From: Oscillospiraceae bacterium
GTDB taxonomy: Bacteria; Bacillota; Clostridia; Oscillospirales; Acutalibacteraceae
Direction: 5' to 3'
NCBI GenBank assembly: GCA_019422905.1
Contig: JAHZCM010000071.1
Coordinates: 1 to 10,537, forward strand
DNA: 10,537 nucleotides
Under the pieces are notes generated by a model. It did not search any database and was not told the origin of the DNA. It saw only the letters and a program-made list of their open reading frames with translations. Shown here one piece after another: positions 1 through 4,916 of the stretch. Both the position numbers and the translations under genes were made by a program. Every line of letters starts with the position of its first letter. Position 1 is the first letter of the stretch.

Positions 1-68
1 ACGATAAAGCCGTCCAGCTCCACCCAATCCACCGTGACGCCTCTCGAACCCAAAATTCCGATTTTCAT
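1..68 (-). CDS. N-terminal start of a possible SLOG/DUF2493-like protein (partial)
   Basis: The minus strand has an ATG at 68-66, preceded by a GGTGAAAGGA-type ribosome binding site about 2-12 nt upstream, and stays open to the window edge. Only 22 complete codons are visible, beginning MKIGILGSRGVTVDW. An Rossmann-like first strand followed by GSRG and then VD is how many clostridial SLOG/DUF2493 proteins begin (a nucleotide- or ligand-binding fold related to DprA and YpsA). That family assignment is inference from a very short stretch. The gene is divergent from the Arc-like gene at 326-502 and shares with it an intergenic region rich in ATAGC half-sites. Confidence 0.55.
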   Translation of the reverse strand, partial: MKIGILGSRGVTVDWVELDGFI

Positions 69-96
69 AGTCCTTTCACCTCAGATATGTTTTGGT

Positions 97-132
97 ATAG
101 CTTTGCTATGATTTTGATATAAGTTTCATAGC
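97..132. promoter_or_regulatory. Cluster of ATAGC/GCTAT half-sites between divergent genes
   Basis: Three copies of the same pentamer lie in 36 bp: ATAGC at 97-101, GCTAT at 105-109 and ATAGC at 128-132. The first two form a perfect 5-bp dyad with a TTT spacer. The second and third form a 7-bp dyad (GCTATGA at 105-111 with TCATAGC at 126-132). The cluster sits just upstream of the minus-strand gene starting at 68 and upstream of the plus-strand Arc-like gene. Arc-family repressors bind short half-sites of this kind, so an operator is plausible, but this is inference. Confidence 0.35.
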
Positions 133-325
133 ACTGGATACACAACAAAAGAATTTTATGATAAAATAATCGTGCAGCTTGAGTCAGGCGCCCTCATTCT
201 GCGCTCTGTCCCTGAAAAATTTGTAAACGCACTTTGGGTTTATTTTACATCCATTCATCTCACAGAGGCGGAAAATGAGCGTAAAATGATGCCATAATAT
301 GTTTAAAGAGGTATTTATTTCGGCT

Positions 326-502
326 ATGAAGAGCTTTTCCATTCGAATAGATTCGGAATTATTAGATAAAGTACATTATGTGGCAAATTATGAGGACCGC
401 AGCGCGAACGCGCAAATTGTGTCCACGATCCGCCAGATGATTCAGGACTTCGAAAAAGAGCATGGCCCCATCACCTTTCAGCGCAAGCCGGAGCAGAAAT
501 AA
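326..502 (+). CDS. Arc-like ribbon-helix-helix DNA-binding protein
   Basis: This encodes a 58-residue protein, MKSFSIRIDSELLDKVHYVA and onward. It has the ribbon-helix-helix layout: a short beta strand of alternating residues (SFSIRID), a first helix (SELLDKVHYVANYED), then a turn and second helix beginning RSANAQIVSTIRQMIQDFEKE. Such proteins dimerise through the strand and place it in the DNA major groove, usually as small repressors or antitoxin-like regulators. An in-frame ATG at 299 would add nine residues, but it has no ribosome binding site and overlaps a CATAAT -10-like hexamer at 293-298. The ATG at 326 begins exactly at the fold and has AAAGAGG at 305-311, about 14 nt away, which is rather long. 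No toxin partner is adjacent, so it looks like a stand-alone regulator. Confidence 0.75.
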   Translation: MKSFSIRIDSELLDKVHYVANYEDRSANAQIVSTIRQMIQDFEKEHGPITFQRKPEQK

Positions 503-597
503 ATGCCGGCGCTGTTTGCGGCGCATGGTCGCTCCGGCGCCCTGAAAAGCCCCCCTTCTTTCGCTGTTTCAGCCCAAACAGGGCATAAAACAGACAA

Positions 598-636
598 GCG
601 GGCCGTCCCCTTCTTCCTGCGTGAGGGACGGCCCGC
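598..636 (-). terminator. Intrinsic terminator of the 79-aa gene
   Basis: There is a perfect 12-bp stem (598-609 with 625-636) and a 15-nt loop. Read on the minus strand it is followed by the T-rich tract TTGTCTGTTTTAT. It lies 19 nt past the stop of the minus-strand gene ending at 655. On the plus strand no T-run follows, so it serves the minus strand. Confidence 0.75.
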
Positions 637-654
637 CCGTATGCTCCGGCGCGG

Positions 655-894
655 TCAGAAAAGCACATCCTCCGGCTTGTCGTCGTAAAGGCCGGTCTGG
701 AATTCCCGGCGGCTCGGCAGCTTTTTGGGAACCTCCATGCTGTGCAGCTCCTGATACGATTCGTATTCCGCCGGCGTTTTCGGCGGGGTCGGCATCAGGC
801 CGGTGCATTCGGTGCAAGACACCGTATCGGAAACGTTCGGAAAAACCTCTACATGCTCCCCGTATTGAAAGCCTTTTTTCTCCTGCTCCTGCAT
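655..894 (-). CDS. Small hypothetical protein, 79 aa, with a CTEC motif
   Basis: The ATG at 894-892 is preceded on the minus strand by AAAGGAG with about 8 nt spacing. A longer reading from 939 has no such site, so 894 is the preferred start. The protein begins MQEQEKKGFQYGEHVEVFPN. It contains a central segment SDTVSCTECTGLMPTPPKTP with two cysteines in C-x-x-C spacing, an acidic Tyr-rich stretch (AEYESYQELHSME) and an acidic C-terminus. No signal peptide or membrane segment is seen and I do not recognise a functional domain. The impression that similar short proteins occur in related Clostridia is from memory and not certain. It has its own terminator (598-636) and lies downstream of the csp terminator, so it is an independent unit. 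A sigma-G-like promoter sits just upstream, which would suggest forespore expression. Confidence 0.75.
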   Translation of the reverse strand: MQEQEKKGFQYGEHVEVFPNVSDTVSCTECTGLMPTPPKTPAEYESYQELHSMEVPKKLPSRREFQTGLYDDKPEDVLF

Positions 895-942
895 GAAAAA
901 CACTCCTTTCGCGCAGTCTTTCGGGCTTTTGCCCTGCACAGA

Positions 943-972
943 TACTATGCGCCGCGCGCGTTCCTTTTATGC
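943..972 (-). promoter_or_regulatory. Sigma-G-like promoter candidate for the 79-aa gene
   Basis: On the minus strand GCATA (972-968) is followed after exactly 18 nt by CATAGTA (949-943). The Bacillus sigma-G consensus is GHATR, 18 nt, CATNHTA; only one position (G at H in the -10) differs. The site lies between the csp terminator and the start codon at 894 and would give a leader of about 40 nt. No good sigma-A -35 is present. Sequence match only. Confidence 0.45.
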
Positions 973-978
973 AGGCAT

Positions 979-1009
979 AAAAAAGCACCGGCAGCCGAAG
1001 CCACCGGTG
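979..1009 (-). terminator. UUCG-capped intrinsic terminator of the cold-shock gene
   Basis: On the minus strand CACCGGTGGC (1009-1000) pairs with GCTGCCGGTG (995-986), giving 10 bp with two G-U wobbles closed by a TTCG tetraloop. One C is followed by six T residues (984-979). It lies 20 nt past the csp stop. The A/T tracts on both sides mean it could also work on the plus strand. Confidence 0.85.
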
Positions 1010-1028
1010 TTTTTTCATTTGCCGAATC

Positions 1029-1238
1029 TTACTGCTTCACAACGTTTGCCGCGCGGAGCTTGCCGTTCTTCGGGTCTGTCTCGGTCTCAAATGTGACCTT
1101 GTCGCCCTCGTTCAGCGTCTTGAAGCCCTCGCTCTGGATCGCGGAGAAATGTACGAAAACATCCTCGCCGCCCTCATCGTTGGAGATGAAGCCATAGCCC
1201 TTTTCTGCGTTAAACCACTTAACTGTACCGTTATTCAT
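1029..1238 (-). CDS. csp: Cold-shock domain protein (CspA family)
   Basis: This is a 69-residue single cold-shock domain beginning MNNGTVKWFNAEKGYGFISN. It carries both RNA-binding motifs: RNP1 (KGYGFI, near residue 13) and RNP2 (VFVHF, near residue 27). The C-terminal strands GDKVTFETE and NGKLRAANV complete the usual OB-fold, and the length is typical. The family binds single-stranded RNA and DNA in the cytoplasm and acts as an RNA chaperone and transcription antiterminator. The start at 1238 is fixed by GGAGGT at 1250-1245, with 6 nt spacing; an upstream extension to 1310 would read through the leader. The gene is monocistronic, with promoter 1367-1395, an attenuator-like hairpin in the leader, and terminator 979-1009. 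Confidence 0.95.
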   Translation of the reverse strand: MNNGTVKWFNAEKGYGFISNDEGGEDVFVHFSAIQSEGFKTLNEGDKVTFETETDPKNGKLRAANVVKQ

Positions 1239-1285
1239 GCTGGTACCTCCGATATAAAAATAACTCGTGCGCGTAAACTCCATAC

Positions 1286-1335
1286 AAAAAAACACAGTCC
1301 TGTAAACCATCGGAAAAATGACTACAGAACCTGTG
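1286..1335 (-). promoter_or_regulatory. Attenuator-like hairpin in the csp leader
   Basis: On the minus strand CACAG (1335-1331) and CTGTA (1327-1323) pair with CTGTG (1297-1293) and TACAG (1304-1300), separated by a small internal loop of 3 and 2 nt. The apical loop is 18 nt. Seven consecutive T residues (1292-1286) follow at once. It lies between the csp promoter and its start codon, so it could act as a weak intrinsic terminator or a temperature-sensitive leader fold. The stem is modest (10 bp), so confidence is limited. Confidence 0.45.
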
Positions 1336-1366
1336 AGACATTGCCTTTGTTTATTACACTTATCAA

Positions 1367-1395
1367 AGTATAACAGGTTTTACCACGAAAGTCAA
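1367..1395 (-). promoter_or_regulatory. Sigma-A promoter of the cold-shock gene
   Basis: On the minus strand TTGACT (1395-1390), a 17-nt spacer and TATACT (1372-1367) match the sigma-A consensus at 5 of 6 bases in each hexamer. Predicted transcription starts near 1360, leaving a leader of about 120 nt before the ATG at 1238. A long leader is a usual feature of cold-shock genes. Confidence 0.85.
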
Positions 1396-1577
1396 CCCAA
1401 TCTTTTTGCGGGTTTCCGTCGAATTCTCCGTTCATATTTGCTTTAAAAAAACTTTCGATTCTCTTCATGGAAATGAAATCCTCTTTTCACATTGCCCCGG
1501 TATACTGTAACCGTGCTCAGGAAAGAGAAAAACCGGCACACACTCCATTTACTTCCTTCATTTCCTTTTTTACGGAC

Positions 1578-1606
1578 CGGAATTTTTCCGCCGCCGGCGG
1601 ATTCCG
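1578..1606. other. GC-rich hairpin upstream of spoIVB
   Basis: CGGAAT (1578-1583) pairs with ATTCCG (1601-1606). Inside it CCGCC (1588-1592) pairs with GGCGG (1596-1600) across a GCC loop, and a TTTT bulge sits on one side. No T-run follows on either strand, so it is not a simple terminator. It could be an operator or just a GC-rich fold. Confidence 0.3.
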
Positions 1607-1608
1607 AT

Positions 1609-1636
1609 TTGATCTTACCCCCTAATTTTTTATAAC
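1609..1636 (+). promoter_or_regulatory. Candidate sigma-A promoter upstream of the spoIVB leader hairpins
   Basis: TTGATC (1609-1614), a 16-nt spacer and TATAAC (1631-1636) match 4 of 6 and 5 of 6 consensus bases. Transcription would start near 1643, just at the hairpin 1643-1665, and run into the terminator-like hairpin 1686-1728 before spoIVB. Confidence 0.35.
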
Positions 1637-1642
1637 TGTCCT

Positions 1643-1665
1643 CTGCCGGTTTTGCAAGCCGGCAG
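1643..1665 (+). other. Perfect hairpin in the candidate spoIVB leader
   Basis: CTGCCGG (1643-1649) pairs with CCGGCAG (1659-1665). Three more closing pairs in the loop leave only TGC unpaired. A second CGGCAG at 1668-1673 could pair with the same left arm, so two mutually exclusive folds are possible. No T-run follows, so it is not a terminator. Confidence 0.4.
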
Positions 1666-1685
1666 TGCGGCAGACCAAAAACTCT

Positions 1686-1728
1686 CACCTTTGTGCAGCG
1701 ATTGTAATCGTTGTGCAGAGGTGTTTTT
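1686..1728 (+). terminator. Terminator-like hairpin 54 nt before spoIVB
   Basis: CACCT (1686-1690), TTGTGCAG (1691-1698) and CGATT (1699-1703) pair back to AATCG (1706-1710), TTGTGCAG (1711-1718) and AGGTG (1719-1723). As RNA this is an 18-bp stem including four G-U pairs, with a nominal 2-nt loop. TTTTT follows at 1724-1728. On the minus strand the G-U pairs become A-C mismatches, so the plus strand is the likely reading. No plus-strand gene ends nearby. It is therefore either an attenuator of spoIVB, the end of a small RNA, or a remnant of a lost upstream gene. Confidence 0.6.
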
Positions 1729-1781
1729 AATTTCCGCAAATACTTTCGATACGCGGTGGAACGATAAAAGCACGGAGAAGC

Positions 1782-2951
1782 GTGCAGGCTTTTCCGAAAA
1801 TTTGGAAGGAGATGAAATTCATTTTGCAAAATGAAAACGAAATCGAAAGCGGGCCGGGTCGGAAGCGCCGCGCCGTTTCCGTATCGGAAGGCATCCGCAC
1901 CTTCGCGGCGGCCGTCGGCACAACCGCCGTCCTGATGCTCACGGTCTGCGGCGTCTGCGACCTGTATCTCCCACAGGGCAGCGTCCCGCAGGACGTGCGT
2001 GCCGCGTCTGTTTTCGGCGGCACGGCGGAGCCGGCGCAAAGCCGCACGGGTCAGCTCGGTGGCGATGTGTTTGGTATCAAGCTCTTTTCCGACGGTGTTA
2101 TTGTAGCCGCACTTTCCGATATTTATACGGACAGCGGAGCCTGCTGCCCCGCAAAAGATGCGGGTATTCAGGCGGGTGACTACGTGCTTTCCGTAAACGG
2201 CACGCCCGTGGAGACAAACAGCGAGCTCGCCGCAATGCTTGCGACAGGCGAAGCGGTGGAAATGACGCTGCGGCGCGATGATGAAACGTACGACACGACG
2301 CTCACGCCGGTCTGCTGCGGCGGCGTTTACAAGGCCGGCATGTGGATTCGGGACAGCGCGGCGGGCATCGGCACCGTGACCTTCTACAGCGCGGACGGTA
2401 CGTCCTTCGCGGCGCTCGGCCACGGCATCTGCGATTCCGACACGAAGGACATTCTGGAAATCCGCACCGGCGAGCCGGCGGCCGTTTCCATCTGCGGTAT
2501 CGAGCACGGACGGTCCGGCTCGCCGGGCCGCCTGCGCGGGTATTTCATCGGCGGAGACAGCCTCGGCACGCTGACGCAAAACACGGAGCTCGGCATTTAC
2601 GGCACACTGAAAACCGCGCACAGCGGGCAGACCGTCGAGGTGCTGGGCCGCGAGGACGTGCGCACAGGGCCGGTCAAAATCGCCGCGACCATCGACGAGC
2701 ACGGCGTCCAGCTTTTTGACGCGGAGCTGGAGCGCGTGAGCACCAACACACAGCAGGAAACGAAAACGCTCGTCGTGCATATCACGGACCCCGTGCTGCT
2801 GCAGGAAACCGGCGGCATCGTGCAGGGTATGAGCGGCTGCCCCATCCTGCAAGACGGCAAGCTGGCCGGCGCGGTGACGCATGTTTTCGTGGATGATCCG
2901 GAGCGCGGCTACGGCATCTTCGCCGAAATCATGCTCGAGCAGGCCGGATAA
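1782..2951 (+). CDS. spoIVB: SpoIVB, sporulation S55-family serine peptidase with PDZ domain
   Basis: This 389-residue protein, GTG start at 1782, is the forespore-secreted protease that cleaves SpoIVFA and so triggers pro-sigma-K processing in the mother cell. A short basic cytoplasmic N-terminus precedes one membrane segment (about residues 37-62). A PDZ domain follows (about 95-175, with AGIQAGDYVLSVNGTPVETN) and then the S55 peptidase domain. The catalytic triad is complete: His214 (ALGHGICD), Asp336 (HITDP) and Ser351 (GMSGCP). The 15-residue Asp-Ser spacing equals that of the Bacillus enzyme. The start is uncertain. The GTG has GGAG 4 nt upstream, the in-frame ATG at 1812 directly abuts AAGGAG, and a TTG at 1824 is 12 nt from it. 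The gene is followed by hairpin 2958-2986. Unusually, the next gene is not spo0A but an opposite-strand MATE gene. Confidence 0.95.
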   Translation: MQAFPKIWKEMKFILQNENEIESGPGRKRRAVSVSEGIRTFAAAVGTTAVLMLTVCGVCDLYLPQGSVPQDVRAASVFGGTAEPAQSRTGQLGGDVFGIKLFSDGVIVAALSDIYTDSGACCPAKDAGIQAGDYVLSVNGTPVETNSELAAMLATGEAVEMTLRRDDETYDTTLTPVCCGGVYKAGMWIRDSAAGIGTVTFYSADGTSFAALGHGICDSDTKDILEIRTGEPAAVSICGIEHGRSGSPGRLRGYFIGGDSLGTLTQNTELGIYGTLKTAHSGQTVEVLGREDVRTGPVKIAATIDEHGVQLFDAELERVSTNTQQETKTLVVHITDPVLLQETGGIVQGMSGCPILQDGKLAGAVTHVFVDDPERGYGIFAEIMLEQAG

Positions 2952-2957
2952 AATTCC

Positions 2958-2986
2958 GCCCCGAAGCGTTCCCCACGCTCCGGGGC
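2958..2986. terminator. Bidirectional terminator between convergent spoIVB and MATE genes
   Basis: GCCCCG (2958-2963) pairs with CGGGGC (2981-2986), and AGCGT (2965-2969) with ACGCT (2975-2979), across one A-C mismatch. The loop is 5 nt. TTCCGTTT follows on the plus strand and GGAATTTTAT on the minus strand. The U-tracts are imperfect, but the location just after the spoIVB stop supports the call. Confidence 0.65.
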
Positions 2987-3020
2987 TTCCGTTTATCCGT
3001 TACCTTTATAATTTTACAGC

Positions 3021-3121
3021 ACAGCTATTTTTTAGCAGTTTGCAACGCAGTTATCTTTGATCAGTTTGTCGTACAGCTATTTTTAGCAGCTTGCAGCACA
3101 ATTATCTTGGATCAGCTTGCG
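3021..3121. repeat. Two imperfect tandem copies of a roughly 50-bp unit
   Basis: Unit one (3021-3072) and unit two (3073-3121) both begin ACAGCTATTTTT and share AGCAG.TTGCA, TTATCTT.GATCAG and TTG in the same order. They differ by a one-base indel and scattered substitutions, roughly 80 percent identical by eye. Each unit holds a small GCTA/TAGC dyad around the T-run, and the two halves of each unit also resemble each other. On the minus strand both encode a similar 11-residue string ending at a stop (KLIQDNCAASC and KLIKDNCVANC). The repeat begins directly behind the MATE stop codon. Confidence 0.7.
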
Positions 3122-3123
3122 GC

Positions 3124-4500
3124 TTAAATGACGCGGTACCGCTTCCATTTGCCGGATTTGTACCGCAGAATCGTGAACAGCGCGCGCACCGCCCAGTCGC
3201 AGCACATTGCGAGCGCCACGCCGATCACGCCGAGGTTCAGCCAGATGCCGAGCACAACCGAAAGCACAAGGCGGCACAGCACGGTGGAAAGCACCGAAAC
3301 ATACATCGCGTACCGCACATCCCCCGCGGCCCGCAGACCGTACGGCAGCACGCCCGAAAACGGATACAGCACCGCGTTGAAAATATTGTGAATCAAAACC
3401 AGAACCAGGACAAGCTGCGTGACCTCGTCTGAAAGCGGGTAAAACCGCATGCCGAGCGGCGTGACCGCCAGAACCAGCGCGTTCCAAACCACGGAGATCA
3501 CGAGCGTGATGCGCATCAGCTTGCGCAGGTAGTAATCCGCCGCCTCTGCATCGCCCGCGCCCATGCACTGGCCGATCACCGTCACAAAGGCCGGGCCCAT
3601 CGCCGCGCCGACGAGCGCCGCCAGAGACCAGAAGCTCTGCGCAATGCCGTTTGCGGCGATCTGCGCCGTGCCAAACAACGCCGTGATGCTGCTCAGCGCG
3701 ACCTTGATGAGCTGAAACAGGCCGTTCTCCACACCGTTCGGCACAGCGACCTTCAGAATGCGCCACACCATACCGCCATCCCAGCGGAAGATATCTTTAA
3801 GACGGTAAACCACGGCGTTTCTCTTGCGAAAGCAGAAAGCCGTTATCGCAGCCGCGGAAAAAAAACGCGCGATCAGGGAAGGATACGCGACGCCCGCCGC
3901 GCCCGCATGCAGCACAAAAATGCCGACGGCATTGCCGGCAACATTGAGGACATTCGAGAATACGGAAATATACAGCGTGACCTTCGTCTCGTTCATGCTC
4001 CGGCAAAGCGCCGCGCCCGCATTGTAAACGGCAATGGCCGGGAAGGAATATGCGGAAATCCGGAGATAGGTCACGCAGGCCTCCATGACGTCCGGCTCCA
4101 CGCTGCCAAAAAGCAACCCCAGAATCTGCCGGTTCCAAATCAGCGAAACCGCCATCAGCAGGACGGAAATCAGCGTGGAACACATCAGGAGCTGGCTGCC
4201 GGAAAGATCCGCGTGCGCCTTCTCCCCACGCCCGATATACTGGCTGACCACAACGGCGCCGCCGGACGCGAGCGCCGTAAAGAGGTAAATAAAAATCGTA
4301 TTGAACATGTTGACCAGCGACACACCGGAAACCGCGGCGTCTCCCGCATAGCTCACCATAAAGGTATCCGCAATGCCGACGAGCATCACCAGAAGCTGCT
4401 CAAAAAACAGGGGAATCACCAGCCTGCGGATATCCGCATTGGTAAACCGCTTCCTCGATTCTTCAATCTGCATTTTCGGTTCAAAAATACCGGCTAGCAT
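3124..4500 (-). CDS. MATE-family multidrug/cation antiporter
   Basis: This membrane protein of about 458 residues has roughly 12 hydrophobic segments in two similar halves, as in MATE transporters. These use sodium or proton gradients to export cationic drugs or metabolites. Family-typical stretches include IPLFFEQLLVMLVGIADTFM near the N-terminus, GGAVVVSQYIGRGE after helix 2, YNAGAALCRSMNETK near mid-protein and GMGPAFVTVIGQ-like AAMGPAFVTVIGQCMGAGD in the second half. It ends with the basic tail SGKWKRYRVI. The reading frame is open to an ATG at 4548, but the promoter 4553-4581 predicts transcription starting there. The ATG at 4500, with GGAAGG about 12 nt upstream, or the ATG at 4473, is therefore more likely. 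It lies opposite to and between spoIVB and spo0A. The substrate cannot be told from sequence. Confidence 0.93.
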   Translation of the reverse strand: MLAGIFEPKMQIEESRKRFTNADIRRLVIPLFFEQLLVMLVGIADTFMVSYAGDAAVSGVSLVNMFNTIFIYLFTALASGGAVVVSQYIGRGEKAHADLSGSQLLMCSTLISVLLMAVSLIWNRQILGLLFGSVEPDVMEACVTYLRISAYSFPAIAVYNAGAALCRSMNETKVTLYISVFSNVLNVAGNAVGIFVLHAGAAGVAYPSLIARFFSAAAITAFCFRKRNAVVYRLKDIFRWDGGMVWRILKVAVPNGVENGLFQLIKVALSSITALFGTAQIAANGIAQSFWSLAALVGAAMGPAFVTVIGQCMGAGDAEAADYYLRKLMRITLVISVVWNALVLAVTPLGMRFYPLSDEVTQLVLVLVLIHNIFNAVLYPFSGVLPYGLRAAGDVRYAMYVSVLSTVLCRLVLSVVLGIWLNLGVIGVALAMCCDWAVRALFTILRYKSGKWKRYRVI

Positions 4501-4552
4501 ATGGACAATCCATCCTTCCGAAAAAATACCGCTCCCCGCCAGGAACATTTAT

Positions 4553-4581
4553 ATTGTAAGCGCGGCCCGGATAAATGTCCA
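4553..4581 (-). promoter_or_regulatory. Sigma-A promoter of the MATE gene
   Basis: On the minus strand TGGACA (4581-4576), a 17-nt spacer and TACAAT (4558-4553) each match the consensus at 5 of 6 bases. The predicted start near 4546 falls on the first ATG of the open frame and argues for translation from 4500. Confidence 0.75.
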
Positions 4582-4602
4582 ATACTTATATAGAATTTCA
4601 GT

Positions 4603-4621
4603 TTATGCTTCAAAAGCATAA
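4603..4621. promoter_or_regulatory. Perfect dyad upstream of the MATE promoter
   Basis: TTATGCTT (4603-4610) and AAGCATAA (4614-4621) form a perfect 8-bp inverted repeat with a 3-nt spacer, 21 bp upstream of the MATE -35. Length and symmetry suit a dimeric regulator of the MarR, TetR or activator type. No regulator gene is adjacent. No T-run follows, so it is not a terminator. Confidence 0.4.
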
Positions 4622-4837
4622 GTGCGAAACAAAAAAAGACCTGCTTTTCTACTCTCCCGGCGGTCATACGGCCCCGGACGCTTGACGGTACCGGACCTCA
4701 ACACGGTCCTGCACGGGCTTCCATATTCGCATATCCGGCTTTCAAAAATATTTTTCAGACGGCCTTTTTGAAGATTTCATCGCAAATTCACCCGAATAAC
4801 TCCATAAATACTATTATTTTGATTTTTTCAAACCGTA

Positions 4838-4844
4838 TTCGACG
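4838..4844 (-). promoter_or_regulatory. Possible 0A-box upstream of spo0A
   Basis: The minus strand reads CGTCGAA, one mismatch from the Spo0A recognition heptamer TGTCGAA. It lies 43 bp upstream of the spo0A -35. Spo0A controls its own gene in Bacillus, so the location makes sense, but a single 7-mer with one mismatch is weak evidence. Confidence 0.25.
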
Positions 4845-4887
4845 CTTTACTACAACAAATTTTATTTTCATTTTTTTGGCTTTCCCC

Positions 4888-4916
4888 TTGAAATGAGCTG
4901 CCGTATATGGTAGAAT
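4888..4916 (+). promoter_or_regulatory. Sigma-A-type promoter of spo0A
   Basis: TTGAAA (4888-4893), a 17-nt spacer and TAGAAT (4911-4916) match 5 of 6 bases each. The -10 also contains GAAT as in sigma-H promoters, but no AGGAWWW-like -35 lies at the right distance. The predicted start near 4923 gives a leader of about 28 nt. Confidence 0.75.

Larger units (their letters stand above)
1239..1781. other. Gene-free region between divergent csp and spoIVB
   Basis: The csp-proximal part (1239-1395) holds the csp leader and promoter. The stretch 1396-1577 is AT-rich and shows no convincing gene or element. From 1578 to 1728 there are three hairpins in a row and one sigma-A-like promoter, listed separately. 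There is no trace of recN or argR, which often precede spoIVB in other spore formers. No convincing sigma-G or sigma-F promoter for spoIVB was found by eye. Confidence 0.6.

Noticed and set aside
271..299. GAAAA, 17 nt, CATAATA before the Arc-like gene as a sigma-G promoter
   Set aside because: The -10 matches but the -35 is poor and the spacing is one short. The start site would fall within the ribosome binding site, and the AT-rich context makes a chance match likely.
503..688. A 61-codon plus-strand frame starting right after the Arc-like gene
   Set aside because: The ATG follows the stop without its own ribosome binding site. The frame crosses the terminator and the 3' end of the minus-strand 79-aa gene, and no domain is visible.
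1652..1834. A 60-codon plus-strand frame that could be a leader peptide of spoIVB
   Set aside because: Non-ATG start without ribosome binding site. It runs through both hairpins and overlaps the spoIVB start in another frame, and the translation has no recognisable pattern.
1443..2882. A 479-codon open frame on the minus strand opposite spoIVB
   Set aside because: It is an antisense shadow of the GC-rich spoIVB gene: low-complexity, Arg/Ala/His-rich translation, no ribosome binding site and no family resemblance, while spoIVB has an intact catalytic triad.
3083..3766. A 227-codon minus-strand frame overlapping the MATE gene and running into the tandem repeat
   Set aside because: It is a frame-shifted reading of the MATE gene. 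The MATE frame itself is intact to a normal C-terminus, so this is not evidence for a frameshift.
4744..4755. Palindrome AAAAATATTTTT in the MATE-spo0A gap
   Set aside because: Simple A/T palindromes are expected by chance in an AT-rich intergenic region, and no promoter element lies at a fitting distance.
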